Assembly: GCF_009903625.1 (NCBI RefSeq)
Contig: NZ_CP047569.1
Span: 3,264,501-3,328,500 of the forward strand
DNA: 64,000 bases
From: Microbulbifer sp. ALW1
GTDB lineage: Bacteria > Pseudomonadota > Gammaproteobacteria > Pseudomonadales > Cellvibrionaceae
Reading direction: 5' to 3'
In this document: piece after piece, positions 52,934 through 62,484 of the stretch
How the letters are laid out: each line of letters opens with the position of its first letter
Numbering within the stretch: position 1 is the stretch's first letter
Made by a program: the position numbers and the translations under genes
The notes under the pieces: generated by a model
Seen by the model: the letters and a program-made list of their open reading frames with translations, nothing else
Databases searched by the model: none
Told to the model about the DNA's origin: nothing

Positions 52934-53998
52934 ATGCTTGCCCTACTTTCACAATTACTGCGCGAGTGCGACGAGAACGCGCTGTGGATTGCCGATGAAA
53001 ACAGCAAAGCGCTGTTGGTCGACAATACAAACGGCAACAGCCAGCCATTTCCCGGCAGGCTGATCAGTAACCGCTGGGATATAGTGCAAGCAGCAGCAAA
53101 AATCGGCATCCGCGCCAGCTTCAATGACTTTGACCTTGAGAGTGCTGCAGAGAGCACCACCCTCGAGGTAGAGGGACGCTTCTCCCGAATCCTGTACCCG
53201 GTTTCCAAAGAAAAGGCCGCGGTGCACCACATCATCAATTGCGCCCCGGACTTCCTGCAGCCCGGCGGTGAGCTGTTGCTGATTGGCAGCAAGAACAGCG
53301 GAATCAAAACCTACGCACAAAAAGCCGCCCAGCGGTTTGGTGCAAGTAAACAGTTACAGAAGCACGGCAGCGATTATCTGAGCATCAGCAAGGTGCAGTC
53401 CCAAACTGGCCAGCGGCTGGACGACAGCGACTACCCGCTGCTGCGCCCACTGGAAAGTTTGGGTGGACTCTATTCAAAACCGGGATTATTTGGCTGGAAC
53501 AAAATCGATACGGGCAGCGCCCTGCTGGCCGCACATTTTGCAGAACACCACCCCAGTACCAATGCGCAAGTGGTAGACCTAGGCTGCGGCTACGGATATC
53601 TCTCTACGCAGCTTGCACAGCAATTGCCGAAAGCGCAGGCAATATACATTCAGGCCACAGACAATAATGCCGCAGCGATACAGGCTTGCCAGAAAAATTT
53701 CCAGGAACTGGGAATTCAAGGTGAGGTAGTAGCAGGCGATGCCGGCTCTGCGATCGAAAGTGGCAGCGCCGATCTATTGATCTGCAACCCACCTTTTCAT
53801 CAGGGGTTCCAGGTGGAGGGCGATCTCACCGACCGATTCCTCAAACAGGCAGCGCGTATTCTACGCCCGCAGGGTATCGCGCTTTTCGTGGTCAATGAAT
53901 TTATTCCCCTCGGCAAGAAGGCACAGGGTATCTTCCAATGCGCAGAACTACTGAATAAAGAAAAAGGCTTCTGTGTCTACCGCCTGACAAAAAGCTGA
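52934..53998 (+). CDS. rsmC: 16S rRNA m2G1207 methyltransferase
   Basis: This 354-residue protein has the two-part RsmC layout: a degenerate N-terminal methyltransferase-like domain (GRFSRILYPVSKEKAAVHHI, ELLLIGSKNSGIKTYAQKA) and an active C-terminal one. The active part shows GLYSKPGLFGWNKIDTGSAL, VVDLGCGYGYLSTQLAQQLP, and the catalytic NPPFHQGF within ADLLICNPPFHQGFQVE. It modifies G1207 of 16S rRNA. It follows rsuA in the same direction after 27 bases. Confidence 0.94.
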   Translation: MLALLSQLLRECDENALWIADENSKALLVDNTNGNSQPFPGRLISNRWDIVQAAAKIGIRASFNDFDLESAAESTTLEVEGRFSRILYPVSKEKAAVHHIINCAPDFLQPGGELLLIGSKNSGIKTYAQKAAQRFGASKQLQKHGSDYLSISKVQSQTGQRLDDSDYPLLRPLESLGGLYSKPGLFGWNKIDTGSALLAAHFAEHHPSTNAQVVDLGCGYGYLSTQLAQQLPKAQAIYIQATDNNAAAIQACQKNFQELGIQGEVVAGDAGSAIESGSADLLICNPPFHQGFQVEGDLTDRFLKQAARILRPQGIALFVVNEFIPLGKKAQGIFQCAELLNKEKGFCVYRLTKS

Positions 53999-54051
53999 AG
54001 CGGCGATTGCAATTCGACAAATAACCCTCGAAAAGAATCGCAGACGAATAC

Positions 54052-54588
54052 TCAGTAATCTCGCAGGTTGAACAGGTTCATGGAGAGCGTGTGCTCCTCC
54101 AATTGCTCAAGCTCCAGCAGTCGCTCCAGTGCATGCTTGGCCGACGGCGTATCGGCTCCCAGCAGCAAGTCCCGATACTGATCCGCCAGGTAGATCTCTA
54201 TATCCATGGCCAGCTGGCCAATCGCTTCCACATCGCTGACGTCGATATTGCGCAACCGCTGCAGAAACTCGGGCTCACGCCCCTCCGGTGCGAACTGCAC
54301 CCAGGTATGCAAAGCCCCATCACCAATATCCTCGCGGAAGTTCTCCAAGGTATGCATCATGGAAACTTCCCGCCGCTTTAACTGGTCCAGCAATAGGCAC
54401 GCCCGCTCATTGGCGGACAACACCTCGAACTCTTCGTACTGCCGGCTCAGCTTCAGGTGAAACTCCCTCCCCTCCTGAATCACATCTTCCAAGGTCTTGT
54501 ATCGCATCAATTGATCCCGGGAAAACAACTGCCTAAATCCAGTATAGTCACAAGGATCATTCACCCGCCAATCAACCTGCCCGCTCAC
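54052..54588 (-). CDS. Hypothetical helical protein, ferritin-like or ATPase-associated
   Basis: This 178-residue protein is mostly helical and has several Glu/His-rich segments (REFHLKLSRQYEEF, LKRREVSMMHTLENFRE, LLELEQLEEHTLSMNLF), which could be a four-helix bundle of the hemerythrin/ferritin type. No metal-binding pattern is complete enough to claim. The GTG at 54588 overlaps the stop of the SpeE-like gene upstream, suggesting coupling; an ATG at 54507 would give 151 residues (MRYKTLEDVIQEGREFHLKL). Function unknown. Confidence 0.6.
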   Translation of the reverse strand: MSGQVDWRVNDPCDYTGFRQLFSRDQLMRYKTLEDVIQEGREFHLKLSRQYEEFEVLSANERACLLLDQLKRREVSMMHTLENFREDIGDGALHTWVQFAPEGREPEFLQRLRNIDVSDVEAIGQLAMDIEIYLADQYRDLLLGADTPSAKHALERLLELEQLEEHTLSMNLFNLRDY

Positions 54589-55331
54589 TGCAGAGCACGC
54601 AGTTGGGAATCCAGCTTTCGGAAGGGATTATTGGGATTTATGGCCGCCGGAGCCTGGGTGAGAAGATTTGACTTATCGAGCGGTACACGGCTGAAGACAC
54701 CGATACAGTTATCGTAGAGCGGCGACTGCGCAGTCCAGGCACCCTGGAGGCGCTCCCGAATTGCCGCCTGACGCCAGCCACTGGCGAGGAGTTCACGGCG
54801 GCTGACAAAATTGCTGACCACTGCGCCAGCCGGGGAAAGCTGACGCAGCAACTTACTACACCAGTAACCGTCCGCCTCAAACGCGCGCGCCACCTCACCG
54901 TTGCTATGACCAAACAGGTCATCGACGATCAAGTCAAAGGGCGCACTCGTATTACTGCTATCCAGCCCCGCGATAAACTCCCGGGCATCCGCACAAACCA
55001 ACTCGACACCCTGAACACCAAAATATCGGCGGGCTACCGTCAGATGTACCGGATCTATATCCACCCCGACGATAGATTCAGGCTGGACAAATTTTTGCAG
55101 CAACCGGATCAGCGCACCACCGCCCACTCCGAGTAGCAATACCCGCTGTATCTGTTTCTCAGGGAGAAAAAACGCGGGGAGTAACAACAACTCCCAAAGG
55201 GAACCTTTCAGTGGGTCTCTCGGGTTCCACTGGGAATGGAAAACACCATTGCTGTAAAGCCGGACACTGGCCCCATGTTTGCGAACCTGGTACCGGTTAC
55301 CCCCTACCTGCTTTTCCCAAACCAGCGCCAT
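54585..55331 (-). CDS. Spermidine synthase-like methyltransferase-fold protein
   Basis: This 248-residue protein has the nucleotide-binding pattern of the SpeE family: VLLLGVGGGALIRLLQKFVQ, SIVGVDIDPVHLTVARRYFG, VCADAREFI and FDLIVDDLFGHSN. It lacks the full polyamine-binding N-terminal segment and has a weak version of the catalytic DxxD, so a different small-molecule substrate is possible. It is the upstream partner of the helical protein, overlapping it by four bases. Confidence 0.78.
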   Translation of the reverse strand: MALVWEKQVGGNRYQVRKHGASVRLYSNGVFHSQWNPRDPLKGSLWELLLLPAFFLPEKQIQRVLLLGVGGGALIRLLQKFVQPESIVGVDIDPVHLTVARRYFGVQGVELVCADAREFIAGLDSSNTSAPFDLIVDDLFGHSNGEVARAFEADGYWCSKLLRQLSPAGAVVSNFVSRRELLASGWRQAAIRERLQGAWTAQSPLYDNCIGVFSRVPLDKSNLLTQAPAAINPNNPFRKLDSQLRALQ

Positions 55332-55376
55332 CCCTGTGCCCCAACCTTCCTGAGTCCCAAGTACTTAACCCCTACC

Positions 55377-55841
55377 CTATGGCAAATCTGAATGCTGCAA
55401 CAGGACATTGGCGAACGCCTCTATACCAGCCAGGTCCTGATCCGTGAACCGCGCCACAGAGGGGCTATCGATATCCAATACACCAATACAGCGCTCGCCA
55501 TGGTATAGCGGCACAACCACTTCCGAAGCGGAAACCGCGTCGCAGGCGATATGCCCCGGGAACTGATGTACATCTTTCACCAACTGCGACTGCCCGGTTT
55601 CAACCGCGGTACCACAAACCCCGGCACCGACGGCAATCCGCGTGCACGCGGGCTTCCCCTGAAACGGCCCCAGGGTGAGTTCCTGGCCATGCAGGAAATA
55701 GAAGCCGGCCCAGTTTATGTCTGGCAGTTCCATAAATAGCAGCGCACTGGCATTTGCGGTATTCGCCAGCCAATCGCGTTCGCCGGTCAAAAGCCCGGCC
55801 AGTTGCGCACAAAGAGAGTCGTAAAATGCTGTTGTCGTCAT
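55377..55841 (-). CDS. msrC: Free methionine-(R)-sulfoxide reductase (GAF domain)
   Basis: This 154-residue GAF-domain enzyme has LLFMELPDINWAGFYFLHGQ, LGPFQGKPACTRIAVGAGVC, GTAVETGQSQLVKDVHQFPG, HIACDAVSASEVVVPLYHGE and IGVLDIDSPSVARFTDQDLA. The three cysteines used in the fRMsr redox relay (in PACTRI, GVCG and HIACD) are all present, and the length equals E. coli MsrC. It repairs free methionine-R-sulfoxide. It reads alone in the minus direction. Confidence 0.93.
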   Translation of the reverse strand: MTTTAFYDSLCAQLAGLLTGERDWLANTANASALLFMELPDINWAGFYFLHGQELTLGPFQGKPACTRIAVGAGVCGTAVETGQSQLVKDVHQFPGHIACDAVSASEVVVPLYHGERCIGVLDIDSPSVARFTDQDLAGIEAFANVLLQHSDLP

Positions 55842-55910
55842 AAAAATTCCACGTCCGAAAATTTTCCGCTAATTCTGCGGTAAATCAATGTATCGGCAAG
55901 CCGCCAGCCC

Positions 55911-55942
55911 CAAAATCAAAAGCCCGCTATTGAAGCGGGCTC
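55911..55942 (-). terminator. Terminator behind the membrane coiled-coil gene
   Basis: On the minus strand AGCCCGCT-TCAAT-AGCGGGCT is followed by TTTGATTTT, an intrinsic terminator downstream of the gene ending at 56008. Confidence 0.75.
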
Positions 55943-56007
55943 TATTGTAACGATAACGGTGTCGCTAACTGTACGAGAAGTTCAGCGCAGGAATGATGGC
56001 GTTCGCG

Positions 56008-56448
56008 TTATTGATACGGATCCGTCACAGATTCACCGCTGTCCGATTGTGACTGGTACGCCTCAGCATCCACCGTCGGCTTGGACCACTCACCCTCTTC
56101 TTCCGGTTCACCGCGGCCGCGAATCGCCGGGGCAGCAGCCGTGACGTCACTGGCCATCAGTCCACGCTGCTGCGCCGTCGGCGCTGGTCTGGAAACCGGC
56201 GCTGCAGGTTCGTTTTTCAGCACACGGCTGGCAATACTGTTCAGGTTAGGGCGGCGACGCTCGGCCAACTTGACCGCCTCCAGCTCGCCATTCAGACGGT
56301 TGATCTCCGCCTGCATATCCCCCACTTTGGCCTGCAAATCGGTAATCTGGGACAAAACGCCCTTCACCTTGCGACTTTCCTGCTCATACAGCACTGCAGC
56401 GCCCCCAAAGGCCACCACGAAGACCAACAAAATCGAAAACTGACGCAT
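56008..56448 (-). CDS. Small membrane-anchored coiled-coil protein
   Basis: This 146-residue protein has one N-terminal membrane helix (FSILLVFVVAFGGAAVLY), a short coiled coil (VLSQITDLQAKVGDMQAEIN, RLNGELEAVKLAE) and a disordered Pro/Ala/Glu-rich tail. No known family is recognised. It is in the same direction as the SMC-like operon, 149 bases behind jetC, and could be transcribed with it, but the coupling is weak. Confidence 0.6.
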   Translation of the reverse strand: MRQFSILLVFVVAFGGAAVLYEQESRKVKGVLSQITDLQAKVGDMQAEINRLNGELEAVKLAERRRPNLNSIASRVLKNEPAAPVSRPAPTAQQRGLMASDVTAAAPAIRGRGEPEEEGEWSKPTVDAEAYQSQSDSGESVTDPYQ

Positions 56449-56597
56449 CCAAGCCTCCCCTGCTTATGCGAGTCATATTGTAATAACCCGAGGAATATTA
56501 CCGGAACAGGGGATATCTTCCGCGAACTGGCGCGTAAAATTCAAGCTCAAAAAGTGACCAGAAGACCCATTATCATCCAAATCGATCGCTTAGCGAA

Positions 56598-59500
56598 TCA
56601 AGGAGTCTGTTCATCCACCAGGTCGAGAAACTCCAGGCTCGCCTGCTGGCGAATTGTCCGGCGGTGATTGGCCCACAGTTTGGCAATCTTTTCCTGGTTG
56701 CAGACTTTACGGTCGACGTAAACCCGGGTATTCAGCTCACCGATCGGCTTTGCTGCCGGACATTTGCTGAATACGAACTGGTTGGAAATCAGGTCCATAA
56801 AAGGACCGGATTTACTGCTGGGCATGATAAACAGCAGCTGCAGCCCAAGGGTCTCGGTCAGGTAACGGATCACCTCCCGGGAGCGGGATTCGTCCATTTT
56901 CGAGAAGGCCTCGTCTACCAGCACCATTTTCAGGTGACTGTTGCCATCGTTAAAACGGAAGGCCGAGGTAACTGCGGCGGAGCGGATGATATAGGCCGGC
57001 GTTTCCAACTGGCCACCGGAGCCAGTACCGTACTGACTGAGGGCGATCGGCTCTTTGCCTTGAGGCTCTTTGTAGATTTCGTAGTTGCGGTAGTTGCGGT
57101 AGTCGCTGATGCGATCCAGCTCTCGACGGGCGAGCTGCTCATCCTCACTCAGTAACATCGCCAACAGCTTGTCACGCACCTGCCGGTGCTTGACCGAAAG
57201 ATCCGCGTCAAACAGGCTCTGCTCTTCCCCCAGATTTGGCAATTCGATCACTGCCTTGAAGAAGCTCCAGTATTCCTTGAATTCAGGAACCCAGCGGTAA
57301 TCGAAGCGGAAACGCTCTCGGTCGGCACCAAAGCGGTGGTGCTCCAGCTCCTGGTTCAGGTCGTCCAGCACCCGCTTACCGTCGTTGATCGACTGATAGA
57401 TCGCGTGGCACAGGTGAGTAACGAAAGTGGTATTGAAGGATTTCTTCAAGCCCAACAGTTGCTCGTGGCGATCCACCAGCAGGTTGTTCTTGAGGCGATT
57501 GCGCAACGCCGTCACTTGATCCACCAACTGGCAGACCAGCTTGAACTGCCCCTCACTGTGGCCGCTGGCAAAGTCCGGGTCGAATGCGAGGGTATCCCCG
57601 GTGCTGCAGCTACTGTTGTAGTCCATCACCCCTTTCAATAGCTGATGACTGTATTTCTGCAACAGCCCCTGCCACTCGGCGATATCCTGGGAGAAGTCGA
57701 ACCCGTCCCCCGCCTGAGCCGCCTGGTCATCGGCCAGCTGCAGGGTGGCTTCCGCATCAAAATCGGGGGCGATCTGAACAATACGCTGCACCCCGGCCTC
57801 GCAGTCCGACAGCGATTCATCGAGCTGATCGAGCTGCGCGGCAAGTGCATGCAATTGCTTGCCAATATTATCGAGATTGGTTTCCAGCTTGCCCGCAAGC
57901 TTCTGCAGGCTGGCGCCCTGCTGTCGCTCCGCTTCCAGCTTTTCATGCAGCGCATTGGCCTGTTGCTCCAGCTCCAGACCGTCGTCCAGATCCAGGTTGC
58001 CCAGGGCCTGCTCCGCATTGCGTCGCTGGCGCAGGGCATTCAGCGCCGCATCCACGGATTCCAGTAATTGCAAGGCAGTAAAGCTGCGCACCGCGTGTGC
58101 GAGCTGGCGCAGCTGCTGTTGCTGCTCATTGACCTGGGCGGCCTCCGTCAGCAGGCGACGCAACGCCTTCTCTTGTGCTGCCAGCGCTCTGGCGCGGGCA
58201 CCCTGCCCAAATACCAGTTCGCTGTCATCCACGTCACAGCGCCACATACTGTAATTGCCGCTCGCCAAGCCTTCGGCGGTCAAGCCACGCCGGGTACTGC
58301 GCAGCTCCTGGGCATCACGCACCTGCAGCACAGTGCCGTATGAGGCGCGCAGGTAATACTCGGCGGTTTTGTGACTGAAGGACATCAAATCAATGATGGA
58401 TTGCTTCGGCGCTTCCATACGCTCGGCATCGCGCCTGGCCTTGTCGCCCTGGATTACGCGGGCCCGGTTACTCCGCCCGGGCATGGCCCGCACAATGCTA
58501 ATGGCTTCTGCCTCGTAATCCGCGTCAACGATGATCGAGAAACGCGCCCCGCCGAGGTAACCTTCGACCGCCATCTGCCAGCGCTCATCCAGCACTTCGA
58601 CAAAATCACACAGCACCTGCGGCTCGGCCTGCGGGCACTGTTCGCGGATTGCAGCCAGCGCCTGGTCTACATATTGCGGGTAGCGGACGCGATTGGATTG
58701 CAAATGGTGAATCCGGGATTCCTGCCCGTGCAGCTGCTTTTGTAACTGCTGCACTTTCAGCTCACCGCGGGACACCAGTTCATTGACCTGGTCGCGCAGA
58801 GTGACCTCACCGGCATCCGCCGCAGTCAGTTGCTGCACCAGACGGTTTTGCAAGGTCTCTGCAGCGACCACCTGATCGCGTACCGACTCCTGGGCAGAAA
58901 GGTCGATCCAGTCCTTACCCAGTAGGCCCTCGAGTTGCGGCAGATCGTCACCCCGCCCTACGGCTTTGAGCGACTTCAGCAAGCTCCCATCACTAAAAGC
59001 AGGGATCTCCAGGGAAACCGAAGTACTGGCCAATAGTGACAGCAAATCGCTGGCGGCAGACTGGTTCGCTGCGAACAACTGCTGCTGCGCTGCCAGCGGC
59101 GCTGCCAGGGATGAAAGACTCCGGTTTGCTGCGGTAATCTTCTGATCCAGTTCATCTTTGCTGCGCAGCGCGGCGATCCCCTGGCGCTGAGCCTGCACTG
59201 CTACCAACTGCTCACTCAAACTTCGGGTACGGTGTTCCGACTGCTGAATTTCCTGCGCGGTGCGCTCCAGTTCTGCACGGGTATCTTTCTGGCGATTTTT
59301 GCCTTGCAGGTAGGTTTTCTGTACACGCAGCTGCTGGTGCTTGGCCTGCAGGTACTCCTGCACACGCAATTGACGCCACTGCTCGCTGTACAGGTCAGCG
59401 GTTTCCGCGATGCGTTGCAGTGCATCTACCCGGTCAACGATTTCGCGCGCCTCCTGCTCCATTCCATGGATGGTTTTCATCAGTTCGGAAACGGAGCGAA

Positions 59501-60233
59501 TGGCCTCGCCCAGGTCGCGTTTTTCCAACACTTCCTGTGCAACAAAATCGTTAATGCTTTTTACAGGCTTGTACGCCATGAAATTGGCAAACGTGCGCGC
59601 AGCATGGGTCGCCTCGCGGTCTGGAACCGCATCTTTGCGCCCCCGCAGGGCACCGTAGAGGCGTCGCAGGTAGGCTTTCTTTTTATCGTACTGCTCGACC
59701 TTCTCGAACTGTTTGCTGACGACACTGTAAAATTTGTCCAACGGCAACAGATGTTTGCCATCTTTATATTCTTTGACGAAGTCGCCCAGCGCCAGTTGCT
59801 CGCCAGGGATCAGGAAAAACTTGAGGCTGTCCTGACGCGCCTGCGCAGGCTTGGTGCTGGTATCCAGATGGGCACGGATGGCCATGATGGCGGTAAACGG
59901 CTCACCATCCTCGCCCTCGGTGGGATAAAAATTGCCAGCAATATAGCAGTCCGTCGGCTGCAGGCGGGCGTAGCTGCCATCGTCACAACCGAGTACATAA
60001 GAGGCCAGCGTACGAACTTGTTTACCGCCGCGACCACGCTGCGTGGTTTCGTCCTGACCGGGGTTGAAGGTGAACAGGGTATCGTGGGCTGCGGTCATCA
60101 GCGTCTGGATCGCATCTGCCGCCGTGGTTTTACCCGAGCCATTGCCACCGGAAAACAGGTTGATGGGGCCAAAGTCGTATTCCAGTTGTGGAATATTGCC
60201 CCAATTGATCAGGATGAGTTTCTTCAGAAACAT
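56598..60233 (-). CDS. SMC-like ATPase JetC / MksB
   Basis: This 1211-residue protein has the SMC layout. It starts with MFLKKLILINWGNIPQLEYD and Walker A NLFSGGNGSGKTTAADAIQT, followed by long coiled coils. A hinge-like globular part lies about residues 545-645 (VLCDFVEVLDERWQMAVEGY, GGARFSIIVDADYEAEAISI). The C-terminal head has signature-like SQYGTGSGGQLETPAY and Walker B LKMVLVDEAFSKMDESRSRE. The family covers MksB condensins and the Wadjet JetC motor. It is the third gene of a tight operon with the MksE/JetB and MksF/JetA genes upstream. Confidence 0.9.
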   Translation of the reverse strand: MFLKKLILINWGNIPQLEYDFGPINLFSGGNGSGKTTAADAIQTLMTAAHDTLFTFNPGQDETTQRGRGGKQVRTLASYVLGCDDGSYARLQPTDCYIAGNFYPTEGEDGEPFTAIMAIRAHLDTSTKPAQARQDSLKFFLIPGEQLALGDFVKEYKDGKHLLPLDKFYSVVSKQFEKVEQYDKKKAYLRRLYGALRGRKDAVPDREATHAARTFANFMAYKPVKSINDFVAQEVLEKRDLGEAIRSVSELMKTIHGMEQEAREIVDRVDALQRIAETADLYSEQWRQLRVQEYLQAKHQQLRVQKTYLQGKNRQKDTRAELERTAQEIQQSEHRTRSLSEQLVAVQAQRQGIAALRSKDELDQKITAANRSLSSLAAPLAAQQQLFAANQSAASDLLSLLASTSVSLEIPAFSDGSLLKSLKAVGRGDDLPQLEGLLGKDWIDLSAQESVRDQVVAAETLQNRLVQQLTAADAGEVTLRDQVNELVSRGELKVQQLQKQLHGQESRIHHLQSNRVRYPQYVDQALAAIREQCPQAEPQVLCDFVEVLDERWQMAVEGYLGGARFSIIVDADYEAEAISIVRAMPGRSNRARVIQGDKARRDAERMEAPKQSIIDLMSFSHKTAEYYLRASYGTVLQVRDAQELRSTRRGLTAEGLASGNYSMWRCDVDDSELVFGQGARARALAAQEKALRRLLTEAAQVNEQQQQLRQLAHAVRSFTALQLLESVDAALNALRQRRNAEQALGNLDLDDGLELEQQANALHEKLEAERQQGASLQKLAGKLETNLDNIGKQLHALAAQLDQLDESLSDCEAGVQRIVQIAPDFDAEATLQLADDQAAQAGDGFDFSQDIAEWQGLLQKYSHQLLKGVMDYNSSCSTGDTLAFDPDFASGHSEGQFKLVCQLVDQVTALRNRLKNNLLVDRHEQLLGLKKSFNTTFVTHLCHAIYQSINDGKRVLDDLNQELEHHRFGADRERFRFDYRWVPEFKEYWSFFKAVIELPNLGEEQSLFDADLSVKHRQVRDKLLAMLLSEDEQLARRELDRISDYRNYRNYEIYKEPQGKEPIALSQYGTGSGGQLETPAYIIRSAAVTSAFRFNDGNSHLKMVLVDEAFSKMDESRSREVIRYLTETLGLQLLFIMPSSKSGPFMDLISNQFVFSKCPAAKPIGELNTRVYVDRKVCNQEKIAKLWANHRRTIRQQASLEFLDLVDEQTP

Positions 60234-60291
60234 ACGTTTCGTGCGCTCGAGAAATAGGTGTATTTATACTGTCTTGCCCCGGGCTTGCACC

Positions 60292-61014
60292 TCAGGACTC
60301 GGATTCTGCAGCGAACAGGCTGTGATCTTCACTGGCCGGGGTAATTCTTTCCACTGCCGCCACACTGTCCTGGCCAACGTCGGATGCTTCCGGCGTATCC
60401 AGCAATTGCTGCAGTGCAGTCTCACTAACAAACTGCGCGACGGTAGGCCGTACCCGCAGCAGGGTCTCTGCCACCGCTTCGCTGTCTTCACCATTGAACT
60501 GGATCAGGCGCAACTGCCGCAGTTTTTTCAACAATTGCTTACGCTCTGCGAGTTTGTCGGGCAGTGACATTTTCAGCAGGTTGCGCAAACCCAGCTCCAG
60601 TGCTTCCAGGGTCAAAGCTACGCAGCCCTGGTCGTCTACCTGCCCTTCCCGCAGAGACTTGTCGTATTCAACACGCAGTACCAGAATTGCCGCCACTTCC
60701 TGCTGACTGAGGCGTGCACGGAAGCCGCCGTGATGAGGCTCCTCCTGATCCGGCATTCCGGGCACTTCTGCCCCCGGCGGATAGACACGGATAAACTGGA
60801 AGCGGCTATCGTGCTGCAGGCGCAGCCCCAGAGGCGCCAACCACTCCCGGATCAATGCCTCACAGCGCTGGAAGCGGTCGTAAAGCAGGGTTTCCACATT
60901 GCTTTCGTCGCGGCAGATCACCCCGTAATCCAACAGCCGCACCAGCAATTCCGAAAACTCGTTGCGGGTCACCCGGCACTGGGCCAGGGCTTCTTCGAGA
61001 GCCTGTTCAATCAC
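60292..61014 (-). CDS. JetB / MksE-like winged-helix (KITE) subunit, DUF4194
   Basis: This 240-residue protein has EFSELLVRLLDYGVICRDES, ECEALIREWLAPLGLRLQHD-like and RLSQQEVAAILVLRVEYDKS, typical of the DUF4194 MksE/JetB family that binds the kleisin and SMC heads. The last third carries a long variable, acidic tail. The start seems to be GTG at 61014, seven bases after the jetA stop; jetC follows after 58 bases. Confidence 0.85.
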   Translation of the reverse strand: MIEQALEEALAQCRVTRNEFSELLVRLLDYGVICRDESNVETLLYDRFQRCEALIREWLAPLGLRLQHDSRFQFIRVYPPGAEVPGMPDQEEPHHGGFRARLSQQEVAAILVLRVEYDKSLREGQVDDQGCVALTLEALELGLRNLLKMSLPDKLAERKQLLKKLRQLRLIQFNGEDSEAVAETLLRVRPTVAQFVSETALQQLLDTPEASDVGQDSVAAVERITPASEDHSLFAAESES

Positions 61015-61021
61015 GACCTGT

Positions 61022-62458
61022 TCACTCTTCTTTTTGCTCCCCTTTTAACTCAAGGGAGTACTCATCAAATTCTGCAAAATAGTCATTGCTGGCCTTCTCA
61101 CCGGTGAAGGTCACCTGCACAAAAGGCCCGCTGCCATCCTGTGACACGGCGGCCGCTTCCAGGGCGTGACTCATGGCCAACAGATCGCGGGCATCCCGCA
61201 ATGGCAGGTCGCGACTGTTTACCCGTTGGCCACGGCCAAGGGCCGTCGCCAGATAATTGCGTAAATCGCTACTATTGAAATTGAACGCCTGATCCAGCAG
61301 CTGTTGCAACACCACTTCCCGCTGGCCGTCGTCGGTCATGGGGACATCATCCTCAACCAGCGTGTTGACCGGCTGGCGGCGGTTGCGCTGCCACAACACC
61401 GCCTGGCGCGGATCAAACAACCGCAGCTGGAATGCGGAAAGTTGATCGCCAAGTGCTGACAGTAATTGGTCTCGCTGTGGTGATTCACCCAGATCTTTGC
61501 AGAGATCCGTGAAGGCTCCCTCACTGGTACTTTGCAGGTAGCTCAGCTGGCGGATGATAATTTCCGCGCGTTTGGTGAAACCGTGCAGCGCGTGGCGCAA
61601 TGCAGGCAGTTTGACTTCACAGGCGCGGCGCATGCGATCTTCAATGGTGTCCAGCATCAACCAGAGAATGGACTGAGTTTCCACGTGCAGCTCTGGCAAT
61701 TGCTGGCGCAGGCGTCGCTCCCACTCCGCTTTCTTTGCATTGTCTTTGCGGCGGATCAGGGTAATAACCCGAGTGATACTATCGCGGTGCTTCTCTACGC
61801 TATCGGCAGAGAGACGAATGGCCAGATCCGGTTGGAAACGGCTTTCCATGAACGAGAAGAATTCATCCGTGGCCTGCTGAACCAGGATCTGCGCCTCCAC
61901 TTCCCGCACCAGTTCACGCTTGCGCTCTTCCAGCTCGGCGATCATATCGGTGAAATCCGCCACGATACGCTCGGAATACTCCCAGGCATCGATCAGATCA
62001 TAGACTTCACCGCGGCTGGCAAAGGCTTCCAGCGCATTGAGGGTATTGCGGGTATTGCGGTGCCGGGTGCGCACGCGAGTGCTGTTCAGCTCCACCATCG
62101 GCTGGGTGAGCAGACGGCCACGGCGGCTGAAGGGAAAGGAAACCGTCAGGGTAGCGCTGTCGACCAACTTTTCCAGCCAGCCAAACTCCACCAGGGTATT
62201 GAGTACCCAGACGGATTGCTCGCGCAAATTGCGGAAGCGCCCTTCCGGCTCGGCGCCACCGTCGCTGTCCAGCTGCGGGGCGCGGGTGAGCGCTTCGGCA
62301 AAGGTCTCCAGGATCTGCTCGCGCGTCAGCGACTCGCCGTAGTCGGCCTTGGCGGTATACAGCCGCTCATACAACAGGCGCAGGCATTCCACCACCTGCT
62401 CCCGGTACTTACCGGTGAGCGGTCGGAAAAAGTGCTGATAGGAATCTGCAAAAAACAA
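61022..62458 (-). CDS. JetA / MksF-like kleisin subunit
   Basis: This 478-residue protein begins FFADSYQHFFRPLTGKYREQ and has LREQSVWVLNTLVEFGWLEK (winged helix) with long central helices (DMIAELEERKRELVREVEAQ). This resembles JetA/MksF proteins of the Wadjet/MksBEF class. It would bridge the SMC dimer. The start is TTG at 62458 behind AAGGAA; no ATG is available nearby. It is the first gene of the jetA-B-C operon. A lipoprotein gene lies 26 bases upstream, also in the same direction. Confidence 0.83.
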   Translation of the reverse strand: MFFADSYQHFFRPLTGKYREQVVECLRLLYERLYTAKADYGESLTREQILETFAEALTRAPQLDSDGGAEPEGRFRNLREQSVWVLNTLVEFGWLEKLVDSATLTVSFPFSRRGRLLTQPMVELNSTRVRTRHRNTRNTLNALEAFASRGEVYDLIDAWEYSERIVADFTDMIAELEERKRELVREVEAQILVQQATDEFFSFMESRFQPDLAIRLSADSVEKHRDSITRVITLIRRKDNAKKAEWERRLRQQLPELHVETQSILWLMLDTIEDRMRRACEVKLPALRHALHGFTKRAEIIIRQLSYLQSTSEGAFTDLCKDLGESPQRDQLLSALGDQLSAFQLRLFDPRQAVLWQRNRRQPVNTLVEDDVPMTDDGQREVVLQQLLDQAFNFNSSDLRNYLATALGRGQRVNSRDLPLRDARDLLAMSHALEAAAVSQDGSGPFVQVTFTGEKASNDYFAEFDEYSLELKGEQKEE

Positions 62459-62484
62459 CGGGCAGTTTTCCTTGGAGCTGACGC

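Noticed and set aside
59232..60257. A 341-codon plus-strand frame inside jetC.
   Set aside because: Antisense to an SMC-type protein with full Walker motifs; no domain of its own.
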